From: Azolla caroliniana
Lineage: Eukaryota; Polypodiophyta
NCBI GenBank assembly: GCA_043228905.1
Contig: JBHGNT010000005.1
Span: 19,840,001 to 19,904,000, forward strand
Length of the DNA stretch: 64,000 bases
Reading direction: 5' to 3'
Positions 36,201 through 47,500 of the stretch are shown here, one piece after another. The notes beneath the pieces are model-generated. The model did no database searches. It worked only from the letters and a program-made list of their open reading frames with translations, and was not told the origin of the DNA. Within the stretch, counting starts at the first letter, position 1, and the number at the start of each line of letters is the position of its first letter. The translations under genes were made by a program, and so were the position numbers.

Positions 36201-37607
36201 AGACACAAGTGAATGAGAAGGAAGTTTGGAACATTGAATAAAATGTTTACAATTATTAAGTTCAAATGTGATTGAGTGATTAACCCAATCAATGGACAAA
36301 GAAGGGTTTTTATTAAAAAACCAAGGATATCCTAAAATGACATTTGCGGATTGTAATTTCATAACATGAAAGTCAAGCTTCTCCAAATAAGTATCTATTT
36401 GAATTGGCAGTTGACAAACAATGCCACTGATGTATTGAACGTTTCCATTTGCCATGTGAACTTGATAGATATGATCACTTGCGTTTATGTGGAGCTCCAT
36501 TTGCTGCACAAAGTGATCATTAAGAAAATTGTGAGAACTACCGGAATCAAACAAGAAATGTGCTTGTGTTCCATTGATATATCCGACTGCTCGGAGTAAA
36601 TCATTAGGTCCAAGTAAATGTGAAGGAAAAGTGCATTCACATAAACTTAAGTGATTGGTATGAACTTCAACAATATCAAAAGACTCACCTGTGTGACTCG
36701 TAGATTTGTCTTGAGGAGGGGTGTTCATTGACTTCCTCTCAAGACGACGACAGGTATCCTTTGTGTGGCCCCGCTTCTTGCAATATGCACAGAAGAGGTT
36801 CGGTTTCTTTGAGTCGCGGTCAAGAGTGTCACTGGATTGCTTACGTTTCCCAATGAACTTGACATTCGGAGTTTTGGCGAACTCAGGTTTATTGTGGTCT
36901 TTCTTGGAGGTCCTATGGTATCGCAGCACAATGTTGACGGCTTCCTCGAAAGTTGTGGGGTCCTTGTCATGGACAATCCAATGATAATCCCCATTGGGAA
37001 TACCATTCAAAAAACAAGCGACAAACCATTTCTCACCCGTAAGTCCCGATTTTTGGATCTGGGTCCGAGCGTGATGCACATAATCCTCGAGAGAGGTAAA
37101 TGGCTTACTAGACAATGTGAGCAAGTGTTGCGCTTGTTCGGTTTGAGAAGGTGGCTGCAAGAATTGTTTCTTAAAAACATCAACGAAACCTTCCCAAGTT
37201 GTGGGTAAGTTTTTTGCGGTCCTTAGGCCACGCCACCAAGCAGCAGCTCGGCCACCTAACTCACGACCGACATAACCAATTTTTACTGCATCGGGCTTGG
37301 GATGAAGCTCAAAGTGAGACTCCCAACGACCAAGCCAAGTGCTAATGGCCTCCTCGGTTCTTTCTTTCTTATCTCCCTTGAAAGGCGTGACTACGAAGGA
37401 AGGTTCACCTTCTTTCTTGGACTCAATAGTTAATTCTTGGAATTTCTTTTCCAATGCCATATTGGCCTGTCTCATTTCGGCCAATTGATTCAAGGTAGTA
37501 GTGAGCAATTGCTCAATAGTGATCTCAGCTTGTGTGCGAGATGCGGATTGGGGTTGAGAGGTCTCATTTGGAGAGATCGTTCCAACTGCGTTCAAAACTT
37601 GTTCCAT
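33204..37607 (-). CDS. Gypsy chromovirus Gag-Pol polyprotein (intact, 1467 aa)
   Basis: A single open frame. Gag (retrotransposon gag fold) covers roughly residues 75-240, and the zinc knuckle CAYCKKRGHTKDTC about 273-286. Aspartic protease has LFDSGSSHNFL with D354. Reverse transcriptase spans about 540-730 with FLDD at 699-702. RNase H begins near SIETDASDYAIGAVLY (850). The integrase HHCC zinc region is about 1043-1086, and the catalytic core has D1116, D1177 (VSDRDSKF) and E1213 (HPQSDGQTERVNQ). A C-terminal chromodomain-like segment (PERILDSRTKRLRSKEI...IKWMDKP...ATWERE) places it among chromoviruses, whose chromodomain steers integration (family knowledge). The start was chosen as the first ATG of the frame. 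Gag and Pol are in one frame, with no frameshift or stop. All catalytic residues I can check are present, so this copy may be active. Confidence 0.97.
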   Translation of the reverse strand: MEQVLNAVGTISPNETSQPQSASRTQAEITIEQLLTTTLNQLAEMRQANMALEKKFQELTIESKKEGEPSFVVTPFKGDKKERTEEAISTWLGRWESHFELHPKPDAVKIGYVGRELGGRAAAWWRGLRTAKNLPTTWEGFVDVFKKQFLQPPSQTEQAQHLLTLSSKPFTSLEDYVHHARTQIQKSGLTGEKWFVACFLNGIPNGDYHWIVHDKDPTTFEEAVNIVLRYHRTSKKDHNKPEFAKTPNVKFIGKRKQSSDTLDRDSKKPNLFCAYCKKRGHTKDTCRRLERKSMNTPPQDKSTSHTGESFDIVEVHTNHLSLCECTFPSHLLGPNDLLRAVGYINGTQAHFLFDSGSSHNFLNDHFVQQMELHINASDHIYQVHMANGNVQYISGIVCQLPIQIDTYLEKLDFHVMKLQSANVILGYPWFFNKNPSLSIDWVNHSITFELNNCKHFIQCSKLPSHSLVSSKSLSEYSSSLIYSCVIDPAVQFYYFNIDATQLPHFEQRLLDSILEDFQDVFPTELPLTLPPKRNVDHQIELIPGAAPVSIPPYRLSRLEEDEIAKQLKEYLSMGHIRYSKSPWGAPVLLVKKKEGSWRMCINYRRLNKMTIKNAYPLPRADDLIDRLHGARYFTKIDLRTGYHQICIAEDDIPKTAFRTRYGHYEFLVMPFGLTNAPATFQQAMNDVFRDQLGDFVVVFLDDILIYSCTLQDHVQHVRFVLRKLRDNSFYAKHSKCDFFQKSIVYLGHLITEKGVEIEPSRIEKVKLWPIPRNIRELRSFLGFVGFLRKSIRNYSKLTTPLTDLLKGHPRKSVKPISWNEQLDKSFETLKEHVCQAPTLLLPDPSKPFSIETDASDYAIGAVLYQGGHPIAFESKKLDAAQSRYSVQEKELFAVIHALKTWRHYLYGNKFVVTTDHQSLKYFCDQPDLVGRKGRWADLMQDFDFSIRYRKGSMNTVADALSRIKEVNMLSFTEIKSDLLDHLRGKYLDDSYFSKYWTKAESGLDADTSTLPSKTTFHITNGLLYRSGKVCVPDLPNVKQKIFHECHDAPSAGHPGIQRTFVLISCTFFWPKMRSDVHKYVTQCLQCQINKSERLKAVGLLHPLDIPNNKWESISMDFIVSLPRTQRGHDAIWVVVDRLTKLARFIPTKTTVTAQQLAYQFVDELFRFYGLPMDIVSDRDSKFTSDFWTQVFKKLETTLSMSSADHPQSDGQTERVNQIIEDMLRAYVAKTPSKWEQYLPILEFAYNSSKHTSTGYSPFILMYGFQPRAPVDVTIHRDTLDSTRNFLQDMNQMLHIAKENVKTAQDRARFYVDQDRRPRAFTIGQKVFLRVPTDSTSLSTGKCAKLAPRYCGPFEILKRVGSSAYHLALPRNVGIHPVFHVNRLKPFLGSGDNTITIQDLVTLEDFSYKPHVPERILDSRTKRLRSKEIRLLKIKWMDKPIDDATWEREHSLKAQIPHFILQECNLLK

Positions 37608-38597
37608 GATGCACGCTGTGGGTATGCAATAAAATAAGGAGGTTCAGAAAATACACAAGCAAAATGAATGCTTGAAATTTTGATTGAAAGAACTTTATCC
37701 AAGAAAGTATCTCATGTCTTTACCCCTCTAGACATATGAGATGTGATTCGAGATCCGATAACTATGGTAACACTATGGTGTTTTAAAAACCATGGGGGAA
37801 AACATAGCTAAGATGTATTTCTCGGATCTCTATCTTGAGTAATCATGGCGGCTCCCCGAGGCTCAACCATGGTTCTTACATCAATGAAATTTCCTAGATA
37901 GCCTTATATTAATGCCAAGCCATCATGTATTATATGGTCGAGAAAGTGTATTACGTGAAAAAACAAGTGCACTCACAAGTAATATTCTAGTCTTGCGAGC
38001 AATAAGCAAACGTGATGATAAAATGATAAAATAAGGCACTACTCATAAGAGTTAAGTAGTGACGAAAACAAGGGTAAAAAAAAGAACCCATGTGTTACCT
38101 ACGAAAAAAACAATGTCACAAATAAATGGGAAGTGCAAGGTATGCACATATACATCCCAATATGATTGTTATAACTTGCACAATTGTGACATAAGCCACA
38201 AATTGATACAAGTGATGACGGTGTTGTGCGCAAAGATGTAATACTCAAATCCATGAGTAAAACATCAATAAGGGAACTCATATGGTTTTACTCGTTTTCT
38301 AAGGCTTGATGATAAGAGTTAAACCTAGATGACCCGTTGAAAAAAAATCGTTCAACAAGCCACTCCATACGAAAAAAAATAGTCTACACGTAAAGGTTAC
38401 ATTAAAAATAAACGATGTAAATACTTTATACATGAAAAGGAAGTGGAAAAAGGATAGTTAATTGTGGGCGGGTAAATAATAATTACTAGAAAATCATATA
38501 AGTGAAACAATACTTATGAAATTAAAATTTAATTAGAATAATCAACAATTAGGTGTATGGAATCAAACATGCCCTAAGATACGAAACCCTAGGGTAG

Positions 38598-38930
38598 TTG
38601 ACATGCACCTCCTCAAGACCACCACATATCCCTAGAATCGGCCAAGTAATGGCTAATTAAAGAGGAAAGTGGCATAGGTAAGTGACATATACCTCGTCAA
38701 GGCCACATCATCCCTTAGAATCGGCCAATTGATGGCTAATTAAAAAGGAAAGTGGCATATGTAAGCTACATATACCTTGTCAAGGCCACAACATCCCATA
38801 GAATCGGCCAATTGATGGCTTAATAGAGAGTAGAGTGGCATAGGTAGGCAACATACACCTCGTCAAGGCCACATCATCCCTTAGAATCGGCCAAGTGATG
38901 GCTCAATAGAGGGGAAGAGTGGTATACTCA
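38598..38930 (-). repeat. Four 83-bp tandem repeats in the gypsy leader
   Basis: TAGAATCGGCCAA recurs at 38633, 38716, 38799 and 38882, exactly 83 bp apart each time. The surrounding unit (CACCTCGTCAAGGCCAC...) is also conserved. It lies between the 5' LTR and the gag start. Confidence 0.9.
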
Positions 38931-38933
38931 ACA

Positions 38934-39116
38934 TCATATGCAAAACGGCCATGAGATAAGCGTGTGCGATTAGAGCAAACACGCTCGACCCAATGCACAA
39001 GAATAATTATTATCGTAAGAGTTCAAGAGAGGAGAGAGTGGGATATATATCGCAATATGCAAAAGGCCATGAGTTGAGCGTGTGCGATTAGTGCAAACAC
39101 GCTCGGCCCGATGCAT
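38934..39116 (-). repeat. Two ~117-bp repeats with short hairpin in the gypsy leader
   Basis: ATATGCAAA(A)CGGCCATGAG and GCGTGTGCGATTAG-GCAAACACGCTCG occur near 38935-38990 and 39053-39110. In each copy GCGTGT and ACACGC form a 6-bp stem around a short loop. Confidence 0.75.
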
Positions 39117-39361
39117 ATTAATAAGTAAAATCGTAGCGTAGTAGGAGGTAGAAAGAAAGAGAATAAAACGTAATACCAATTTGATTCGACCATAAAGAAC
39201 GCATAATAGAAAAAGAGAAGAGATCAAAAAAGAAGAATACCGGGTTTAGAGTGTTGTTTTGATCCTGAGAAGAGCATGACGAGCCTTGTTAGATCCCCCT
39301 CGCTCACACGCAAAAAACATCAAAACAACAAAAAAATTGTTAGTAAAAGCTCTGATACCAC

Positions 39362-39835
39362 TGTTAAGAGTCTATTACTAATCAATAGACCAAATCAAGT
39401 AAAAAGGAAGAAAATAGATTGGATAGAAGAACCCGTTCCACCCGACCACCCCTGAGCTATGATCTAGACATAGCCAACCTACCACCGACGTCCCATACCG
39501 CCGGATATTAGGATGACTAATACCTTGGAAGAGATAAACACGATCGTCGAGACGAAAGCCTAGCCCGCACCACCGGTGTCTACGCCAGCAGCCTTCCGAC
39601 GTGATCATCTCTATGAGGGTAGCTAAGCCTCATATTTATACCTTTTCCTAGGCCCCTTGAATAGATGTGCCTTTCTAAAAGGCTCTCTATTCATTGGTTG
39701 TCTAAATCATGATAGTGCATGCACATATCATTCATTCTATCCAATCATTAGTCCCCTTTTTAATAATAGTGAACATACCCTTCACTAATGTAAATATTAG
39801 TGACCTACCCTCACCAACGTTATGTGTACATAACA
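39362..39835 (-). repeat. 5' LTR of the gypsy element
   Basis: 474 bp; it would be the promoter LTR for the minus-strand gag-pol. The TATA-like motif is at about 39627-39642 on the minus strand. Confidence 0.95.
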
Positions 39836-40110
39836 ATACCTTGAAAGGGTAGTATGAGGATATTAAAGGTGAGACAGATGTTGCAGTGTTGCAACGCCTC
39901 AAATTTATTGCCTATTGGAAGAAGACCCCGTTTCTCACATTACAAAATTAAAGACCTAAATGGTGCTTAGCACCACCAGTATGGTTGTTCCCACCACCAA
40001 TCACATAACTTGGTTAAGGAGTGGTGGAGTGTTCATACTATTTATCCTTGAGGGATGGGACCTAAGGAAGAATGTAACATATCAATGGTAGCTTGATGGT
40101 AGGTCAACTT

Positions 40111-40955
40111 TATTGTAATAATTGTTCATAACTAATGAAAGGATATTTTCCAGGAAGAAGAAGAAGAAGAAGACCAAACGTTTCAGGTTATGCAACTAAA
40201 ACGGTATGTGTGGCAACCTGTGTGAAATTGTCCTTGTAAAAATGGGAATTTGCGTAACTAAATAACTACACCAAGGGAAGGGTCACAATTCTTCAATGAA
40301 GATCCTTATTGTTCAATTATTTGATCCCAACAAAATAAATAAATAAAGATGATAAGGGGTATTTTGGTGCAACAAATTTCTAGATTGGCTATGTCCATCA
40401 TTCAGTTCGTCAACCATTGTTGTTCGGTGTCAATGAAATGGTGTTTTACGCTTCATCAGTTAGTGTGCACAAAAGTAGTTAATGCACGAAACAATGTTGT
40501 GACACTTTAAGCTCACCCAAAGTATGACAAGTCCTAACGCTCTATGTCTGGGTTGCTATAAACTTGAGCATTTTAGATTTCAACATTGCCAATCACTATT
40601 GGGGAACATGGTGACACGTTATGTGAATTGATTGAGGTTGGGCATAGAAGGACCAATCAATACAACAAATGCATAATTTCTATGAACTAATCACTTGTAA
40701 TTGCGCTAAATACTTTTAGATTTCAATGATGTTGGAAAACAATGTAACTCTTTACAATATGAGACAATTGTCATTTTGTACCTTACGAATTAGCATTTTG
40801 AGTTTCAATGAAAAATCCCAAGGGATCATGATCTACAACATTAACATCATTCTTGATATTTTTTATGAATTTGTTGTCAAACAATATCATATTATACTCA
40901 CACATTATCTTTTTGCTTTCATCTATAAGTAACATTACCAATTTTATGTAAGATT
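40111..40955. other. Unassigned stretch before the copia nest
   Basis: AT-rich, with one GAA-type microsatellite at about 40155-40175 and no recognised ORF. Confidence 0.5.
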
Positions 40956-41350
40956 TGTTGAGAATCAAGCTCAACTTGGTCTAGTGTGTGAACTCACCTT
41001 GAGAGTGAATAGACACTCCAATGGTCAAGAGTCACCATTATGTCACCACTTTGTATTCTAGCATTTAGTATGAGTCATAGAATCATATTCTATGACACAT
41101 AACTTATGAGCTTTCACATTCCTCATGCTCCATGACGCTTGTAGTTAGTGAAGAGAGAGGGTGACTATATAAAGCACCCTCCTCCCACCTTGTATTGAGT
41201 TGAGTCTTTCTCCTTTGTTAATATATTTTACCTTGCGTATTCTCTGTGTCTTACTCCTTGTCTATCTCTCACTCACTCTCTCTCTCTCTCTCATACACAC
41301 ACAATTCATATCTATTCCGTTGCACAAAATCCATCTCTTGATTCTTTACA
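40956..41350 (+). repeat. LTR A (outer copia 5' LTR)
   Basis: 395 bp, TGTTGAGAATCAAGC to TTCTTTACA. TATA-like ACTATATAAAGCACCC near 41164. It is followed by a primer binding site altered to TGGTATCATAGC. Confidence 0.92.
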
Positions 41351-41512
41351 TGGTATCATAGCGACTTGGTAGCTCGATCTAGCCCATTTGCGTGTGCTGT
41401 GTCCTACGCCGATGACCAAGAACCAGCTCATCACTATCGTAGCTTTGCTACATAGCTAACATTCGAAGAGAGAAGAAGAAGAAGAAGAAGAAGAAGAAGA
41501 AGAATCGACATA

Positions 41513-42761
41513 ATGAATACTCAAATGGGGAGCACTCTCCCTACCGAGAAGTTGGATCGAAACAACTTCGCATCTTGGGAGTACAAGATGCACCAATACC
41601 TTGTCGGACAAGGCTATTGGAGCTACATCAAAGGAGTGCACGAAGACCGACCCATCGAAACGGCTCCCGGATACGCGACATGGGATCAAGATGCAAGCCG
41701 CGTGATGTATTGCTTGGCGACATGCGTTCACGATCACATGCTCGGCTACATTCGCGAAGCCAAGATGCCGAAGGAGGCATGGGAAAATCTACGTAAGATT
41801 TTCGTGGCGAACACAACCGTAAGAAGGCTTCAACTCCGCCAAGAGTTGAACAACATTCAACAAAGGGACATGTCTATCACGACATACACCTTGAAGATCA
41901 AGGAGCTTTGCAACTCGCTCGGCTCGATAAGCGTAAATATCGATGATGATGAGATGGTGCAAATATGCCTCGGCGGCCTCGCACCACGGTTCAACGCGAT
42001 GCGAACCGACGTTCTAGGAAGGGAGAAATCTCCCTCCTTCTTCGAGCTCCAATCAATGCTATTGGTTGAAGAAAACCACGTGCATATAAGGAGCAATGAG
42101 TCAGAAGGCCACATGCTCTACATGCACTCGAACGGAGGAAGAGAATGCGGATGAGCGAGAGGCCGATTCGGCCAAGGACAAGGGGGACGAGGTCCGACCT
42201 ACGACAACAACTCCCAATTTCGGCCGCAAAACGGAAGCCAACAAGGAACCTTCGCAAGAAGGGGGAGCTTCCACTCCGGCCCGAGTCGTCAAAACGCAAC
42301 CAAATGTGGATATTGCGGAAAGCTCTACCACCACGAAGAAGAGTGCCGAAAGAAGATGCGCGGATCGGCTTCCACAAGCCGACAACTCACGAACTACGTG
42401 CACAACTCCGACTACGAAGAGTATAGCGGAATGTACGGGCACAACTCCGACTACGAAGATCATGGCGGAATGTATGCACACAACTCCGACCGTGGCGGAA
42501 TGTTCATGATGAAACATAGGGCAAACTCTATGTCGGCCTCTACCTCAACTAGTGCCCTCAATCCGTAGGACGTATGGTTTGTTGACTCTAGAGCCTCAAA
42601 CCATATGACATCTCATAAAGAACGGTTTCTTGAACTTCGAGAGCCGGATCGACCTAGTAATGTCGAAACCGGAGATAACACTACGCACCCGATTCGGCAC
42701 ATCGACAATGTTCCGTTCGGCAAAAGAGGTAAGCAAACATACATTAAAAATGTATTGCATG
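41513..42761 (+). pseudogene. Outer copia gag-protease, broken
   Basis: Gag starts at 41513 (MNTQMGSTLPTEKLDRNNFASWEYK) and stays open to 42154. It then shifts frame through the glycine/arginine-rich and zinc-knuckle region. A TAG stop lies at about 42566-42568, just before the protease motif. The protease reads Asp-Ser-Arg at 42584-42592 instead of the catalytic Asp-Ser-Gly. Sequence ends at the inner element's insertion point, 42761. Confidence 0.85.
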
Positions 42762-43156
42762 TGTTGAGAATCAAGCTCAACTTGGTCTAGTGTGTGAACT
42801 CACCTTGAGAGTGAATAGACACTCCAACGGTCAAGAGTCACCATTATGTCACCTCTTTGTATTCTAGCATTTAGTATGAGTCATAGAATCATATTCTATG
42901 ACACATAACTTGTGAGCTTTCACATTCCCCATGCTCCATGAGTCTTGTAGTTAATGAAGAGAGAGGGTGACTATATAAAGCACCCTCCTCCCACCTTGTA
43001 TTGAGTTGAGTCTTTCTCCTTTGTTAATATACTTTTACCTTGCGTATTCTTTGTGTATTATTCCTTGTCTCTCTCACTCACTCACACTCTCTCTCTCATA
43101 CACACACATAACTCACATCTCTTCTACTTCACAAGAATCATATCTGATTCTTTACA
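42762..43156 (+). repeat. LTR B (inner copia 5' LTR)
   Basis: 395 bp; TATA-like ACTATATAAAGC near 42969; CT-rich end before the primer site. Confidence 0.92.
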
Positions 43157-43314
43157 TGGTATCAGAGCGATTTGGTAGCTCGATCTAGCCATTCGCCTCA
43201 TCGTGATCGTGTGTTGTGCTCTACGCCGACGACCAAGAACTGGCTGATCGCTATCGTAGCTTCGCTACATAGCTCGCATTCGAAGAGAGAAGAAGAAGAA
43301 GAAGAATCGACATA

Positions 43315-44529
43315 ATGAATACTCAAATGGGGAGCGCTCTCCCTACCGAGAAGTTGGATCGAAACAACCTCGCATCTTGGGAGTACAAGATGCACCAATA
43401 CCTTGTTGGACAAGGTTATTGGAACTACATCAAAGGAGTGCATGAAGACCGACCCGCCGAAGCAGCTCCCGGATACACCACATGGGATCAAGCCGCAAGC
43501 CGCTTAATGTGTTGCTTGGCGACATGTGTTCACGATCACATGCTCGGCTACATTCCCGAAGCCAAGACGCCGAAGGAGGCATGGGAAAATCTACGAAAGA
43601 TTTTCGCGGCGAACACAACCACAAGAAGGCTTCAACTCCACCAAGAGTTGAACAACATTCAACAAAGGGACATGTCCATCACGACATACACCTCAAAGAT
43701 CAAGGAGCTTTGTGATTCGCTTGGCTCAATAAACGTAAATATCGATGATGATGAGATGGTTCAAATATGCCTCGGCGGCCTCGCACCACTGTTCGGCGCG
43801 ATGCGAACCGCCGTTCTAGCACGGGAGAAATCTCCCTCCTTCTTCGAGCTCCAATCAATGCTATTGGTCGAAGAAAACCACGTGCGTACAAGGAGCAATG
43901 AGTCGGAAGGCCACATGCTCTACACGCATTCGAACGGAGGAAGAGGACGCGGACGGTCGAGAGGCCGATTCGGCCAAGGACAAGGCGGACGAGGTCCGAC
44001 CTACGATAACAACTCCCAATTTCGGCTGCAAAACGGAAGCCAACGAGAAACCTTCGCAAGAAGGGGGAGCTTCCACTCCGGCCCGAGCCGTCAAAACGCA
44101 ACCGAATGCGGATATTGCGGAAAGCTCGGCCACCATGAAGAAGAGTGCCGAAAGAAGATGCGTGAATCGGCTTCCACAAGCCGACAACTCACGAATTACG
44201 TGCACAACTCCGACTACGAAGAGTATAGCGGAATGTACGGGCACAATTCCGACTACGAGGATCGTGGCGGAATGTACGCATACAACTCTGACCGTGGCGG
44301 AATGTTCATGATGAAACATAGAGCAAACTCTATGTCGGCCTCTACCTCAACTAGTGACCTCAATCGGGAGGACGTATGGTTTGTTGACCCCGAAGCCTCA
44401 AACCATATGACATCTCATAAAGAATGGTTTCTCGAACTTCGAGAGCCGGAGCGACCCGGTTATGTCGAAACTGGAGATGACACTAAGCACCCGATTCGGC
44501 ACATCGGCAATGTTCCGTTCGGAAAATAA
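43315..44529 (+). pseudogene. Inner copia gag-protease ORF (404 aa), protease motif lost
   Basis: Open from MNTQMGSALPTEKLDRNN through the gag domain, a Gly/Arg-rich stretch, zinc knuckle CGYCGKLGHHEEEC and a YNSD/HNSD-rich repeat region. The protease site reads VDPEASNHMT (44386-44394 encode Asp-Pro-Glu), so the catalytic Asp-Ser-Gly is gone. A TAA ends the frame at 44527-44529, where the outer copy has a sense codon. Confidence 0.85.
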
Positions 44530-44556
44530 GGTAAGCAAAATTACATTAAAAATGTC

Positions 44557-47500
44557 TTGCATGTACCGACCATTATGAAGAATTTGGTTTCCGTCGGCCA
44601 AATTGTAGAGCAAGGGATGCAAGTTCGATTTAATCAAGGCGGTTGCTTCATCGAAAAAGAGGGCCGACTCATCGCACGCGGACGAAGAGAGGGCCGAATG
44701 TTCATTCTCAACCCACACGAGATGAAATCGGCCATGTTCGCAAAGGGCATGAAAGCTAATTCCGACATAGAGTTGTGGCACAAGCGAATCGGCCACATCA
44801 ATCTCAACAAACTCAAAACAATGAAATCGAAAGGAGTCGTCATCGGACTCCCGACATTTAAAGAGAAGGAGATTGAAGGTGTATGCGAAGCGTGCCAATT
44901 TGGCAAGCAAAACCGACACCCATTCCCGAAAGAGCGGAACGTGAGCAAAGGTCTACTTGACGTAGTCCATTCCAACGTATGGGGACTAGCGCAAACGACT
45001 ACATTCAGCGGATGCCGATATTACGTGCTCTTCATCGACGACTTTTCTAGGCACACTTGGATCTATTCGATGCGGCAAAAGAGCGAAGTGTTCGGACACT
45101 TCCAAAAATTCAAGAATGAAGTCGAGAAAGCCATGGGCCGACATGTACGATGCCTTCGATCGGATAGCGGCAAGGAGTACTTCTCGGACGATTTCACGGC
45201 GTATCTCTGAAAGGAAGGAATTCGGCGAGAATTCACTTGCCGACACACTCCGCAACAAAACGGAGTAGCCGAGCGCAAAAATCGGCACATCCTCGAAGTA
45301 GCGCGGGCCATGATGAACGAGAAGCATATGCCCAAGTCTTATTGGGCCAAAGCTGCAAATACGGCCGTCTACCTAATGAACCGGTGCACAACATCCAGCG
45401 TGCACGAGGTCACTCCACATGAAAAATACTTTGGAAAGAAGCCGGACTTATCGCACACACGGATATTCGGTGCAATAGCGTATGTGCACATCCCCGATGA
45501 GAAGCTTCAAAAGCTTGACCCGAAGTCGGAGAAATGTATCCTCGTAGGATACTCATTGGAGCAAAAGGGGTACAAGTGCTACAACCCTTCAACTCGAAAA
45601 TCTCAAGTAAGTCGAGACGTCGTTTTTGACGAGTCTGCATCCTGGTACGCACCAGAGACAACTCTGACTCTGACTCTGACTCCGACTCTGATTCTACTCA
45701 ACCCGGAATCCACCGAACAAGAGATACAGGAGGAAGATCGCCTTACGGGCATGTTCGAAGAAAGTCCGCTCACGACTCGACTGAGTGGACCACAAGAGCG
45801 TTTGAGCAATCAAAGCACATCACGGCCTAGCCCGCAGATGGACAAAGGCAAGGCGAAAATGACGGAATACGCAGATGATCGCTTCGACGACGATGAATCG
45901 ATTCACTCACTCGATAGTGAGTTCGGCGGCTTCAACGTACCAATTGGAGCTAAGAAAGCCCTCATCTCTACAAATGAAAAGCTTCGTCCCTCCACTTGTG
46001 AAAAGAATCCGGTCAGCCGATTCGGCTACAACGACTACATGGCATATCACTATGCCTTTATGATGAAGGTGGCGAAAGTACACGAGCCAGAAACATTTTC
46101 CAAAGCAGCCAAGGATCCGCGATGGATCGAAGCCATGAATGAGGAGATGCAGACATTACGCAAGAACGAGATGTGGGATCTCGTTCCCACCTCACCACAC
46201 AAAAAGGCGATCAGATGCAGATGGATTTACAAAGTGAAGTACAACGCCAACGGTTCCGTCAACCGCTACAAAGCGCGACTTGTAACGAAAGGCTACGCAC
46301 AAACGCACGGAGTTGACTACGAGGAGACCTTTGCCCCAGTGGCAAAGATGACGACGATACGGACTGTAATTGCGCTTGCCGTGGCGAAAAGGTGGCACCT
46401 CCATTAGATGGATGTCAAGAACGCCTTTCTGCAAGGTGAATTAGAAGAGGAGGTGTACATGATACAGCACCCATCCGAAAGCTGTATGCCGACTCAAGAA
46501 GCCACTCTACGGCCTCAAGCAACCACCGCGTGCTTGGCATTCGAAGATAACGCAATATCTTCATCAAATCGGCTTCCGTCTGTCAAAATCAGACAACTCC
46601 CTCTACATACGAAGCGATTCCGCAAGTCTGATCATCATCATCTTATATGTGGATGACCTAGTCATTGGAGGTGAGCATCTCGTCGAAATCAATAAGGTCA
46701 AATCCCTCCTTTCTGACAAGTTCGAGATGACGGACATGAAGGAACTCCACTACTTCCTCGACATCGAAGTAATTCAGACTCCGGCCGGAATCATGATTTC
46801 TCAACGGCATTACATCCTCAACTTGTTATACAAGTTCGGTATGTCTAAGTGCAAATCCGTGGCAACCCTACTCGATCGTAATCTCAAACTAGATGCGAAC
46901 TCCGGCACCAAAGCGTGTGAGCCGACTCAGTATCGGCAACTGATTGGGAGTTTCATCTACTTCACGATCACTCGACCTGATCTCAGTTATCCGGTGGGTC
47001 TCCTTAGTCAATTCATGCAAACACTGCGTGATACTCACTTGGATTGTGCTAAGCGAGTTCTACGATACGTGAGCGGCTCAATGGATTGAGGCATCCTCTA
47101 CAAGACCGCGATGCCAATACGACTCGAGGGCTACACAGACGCCGATTGGGCCGGCTACAAAGCCGATAGAAGATCAACCTCCGACTTTGTTTTCTCCCTT
47201 GGTAGCGGAGCAATATCCTAGAGCAGCAAAAAGCAACCAACCGTCGCTCTTTCGAGCATAGAGGCGGAATACAGGGGCGCGGTAGTGGCCGCATGTGAAG
47301 CCGTATGGCTCAAAAGGATACTCAAGGATCTGGGCATAACCATCAAGGATCCGAATTCCCTTTACTACGACAACATGAGTAGTATCTATCTGGCTCGGAA
47401 CCCGGTGTTCCACGCGTGGACAAAGCACATCGAAGTGCACTATCACTTCATCCGAGAGCGTGTTCTAGCTGGCGATGTTGACCTACAACACATTAGCACA

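Larger units (their letters stand above)
32723..39835 (-). mobile_element. Ty3/gypsy chromovirus, full-length and young
   Basis: 7113 bp. LTRs 32723-33196 and 39362-39835 are both 474 bp, TG...CA, and I find only two differences between them. The target-site duplication ATACC lies at 32718-32722 and 39836-39840. The primer binding site (minus strand TGGTATCAGAGC, 39360-39349) lies 1 nt inside the 5' LTR. A purine tract (GTAGGGGAGTA) abuts the 3' LTR at about 33197-33208. One uninterrupted gag-pol ORF fills 37607-33204, after a long 1.75-kb leader. Both LTRs carry a TATA-like GGTATAAATATGAGG on the minus strand. Confidence 0.97.
32338..40110 (+). pseudogene. LINE ORF2 C-terminus, interrupted by the gypsy element
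   Basis: The plus strand at 32338-32405 reads ETLKHCLWECHAAQQVWRQVF, a zf-RVT-type C-terminus of plant L1-like LINEs. Broken frames continue to 32722 (VWIEMVHT). After the gypsy insertion the same frame resumes at 39836 with TLKG, then EDIKGETDVAVLQRLKFIAYWKKTP. The join across the insertion is in phase once one copy of the 5-bp target duplication is discounted. Stops within the flanks show the LINE was already dead. Confidence 0.7.

Noticed and set aside
38598-38930. CRISPR-like regular spacing (83 bp)
   Set aside because: The whole unit is repeated with no unique spacers, and it lies in a retrotransposon leader of a plant genome.
42096-44319. Long alternative-frame and antisense ORFs over copia gag
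   Set aside because: Shadows of the gag coding sequence; no independent motifs.
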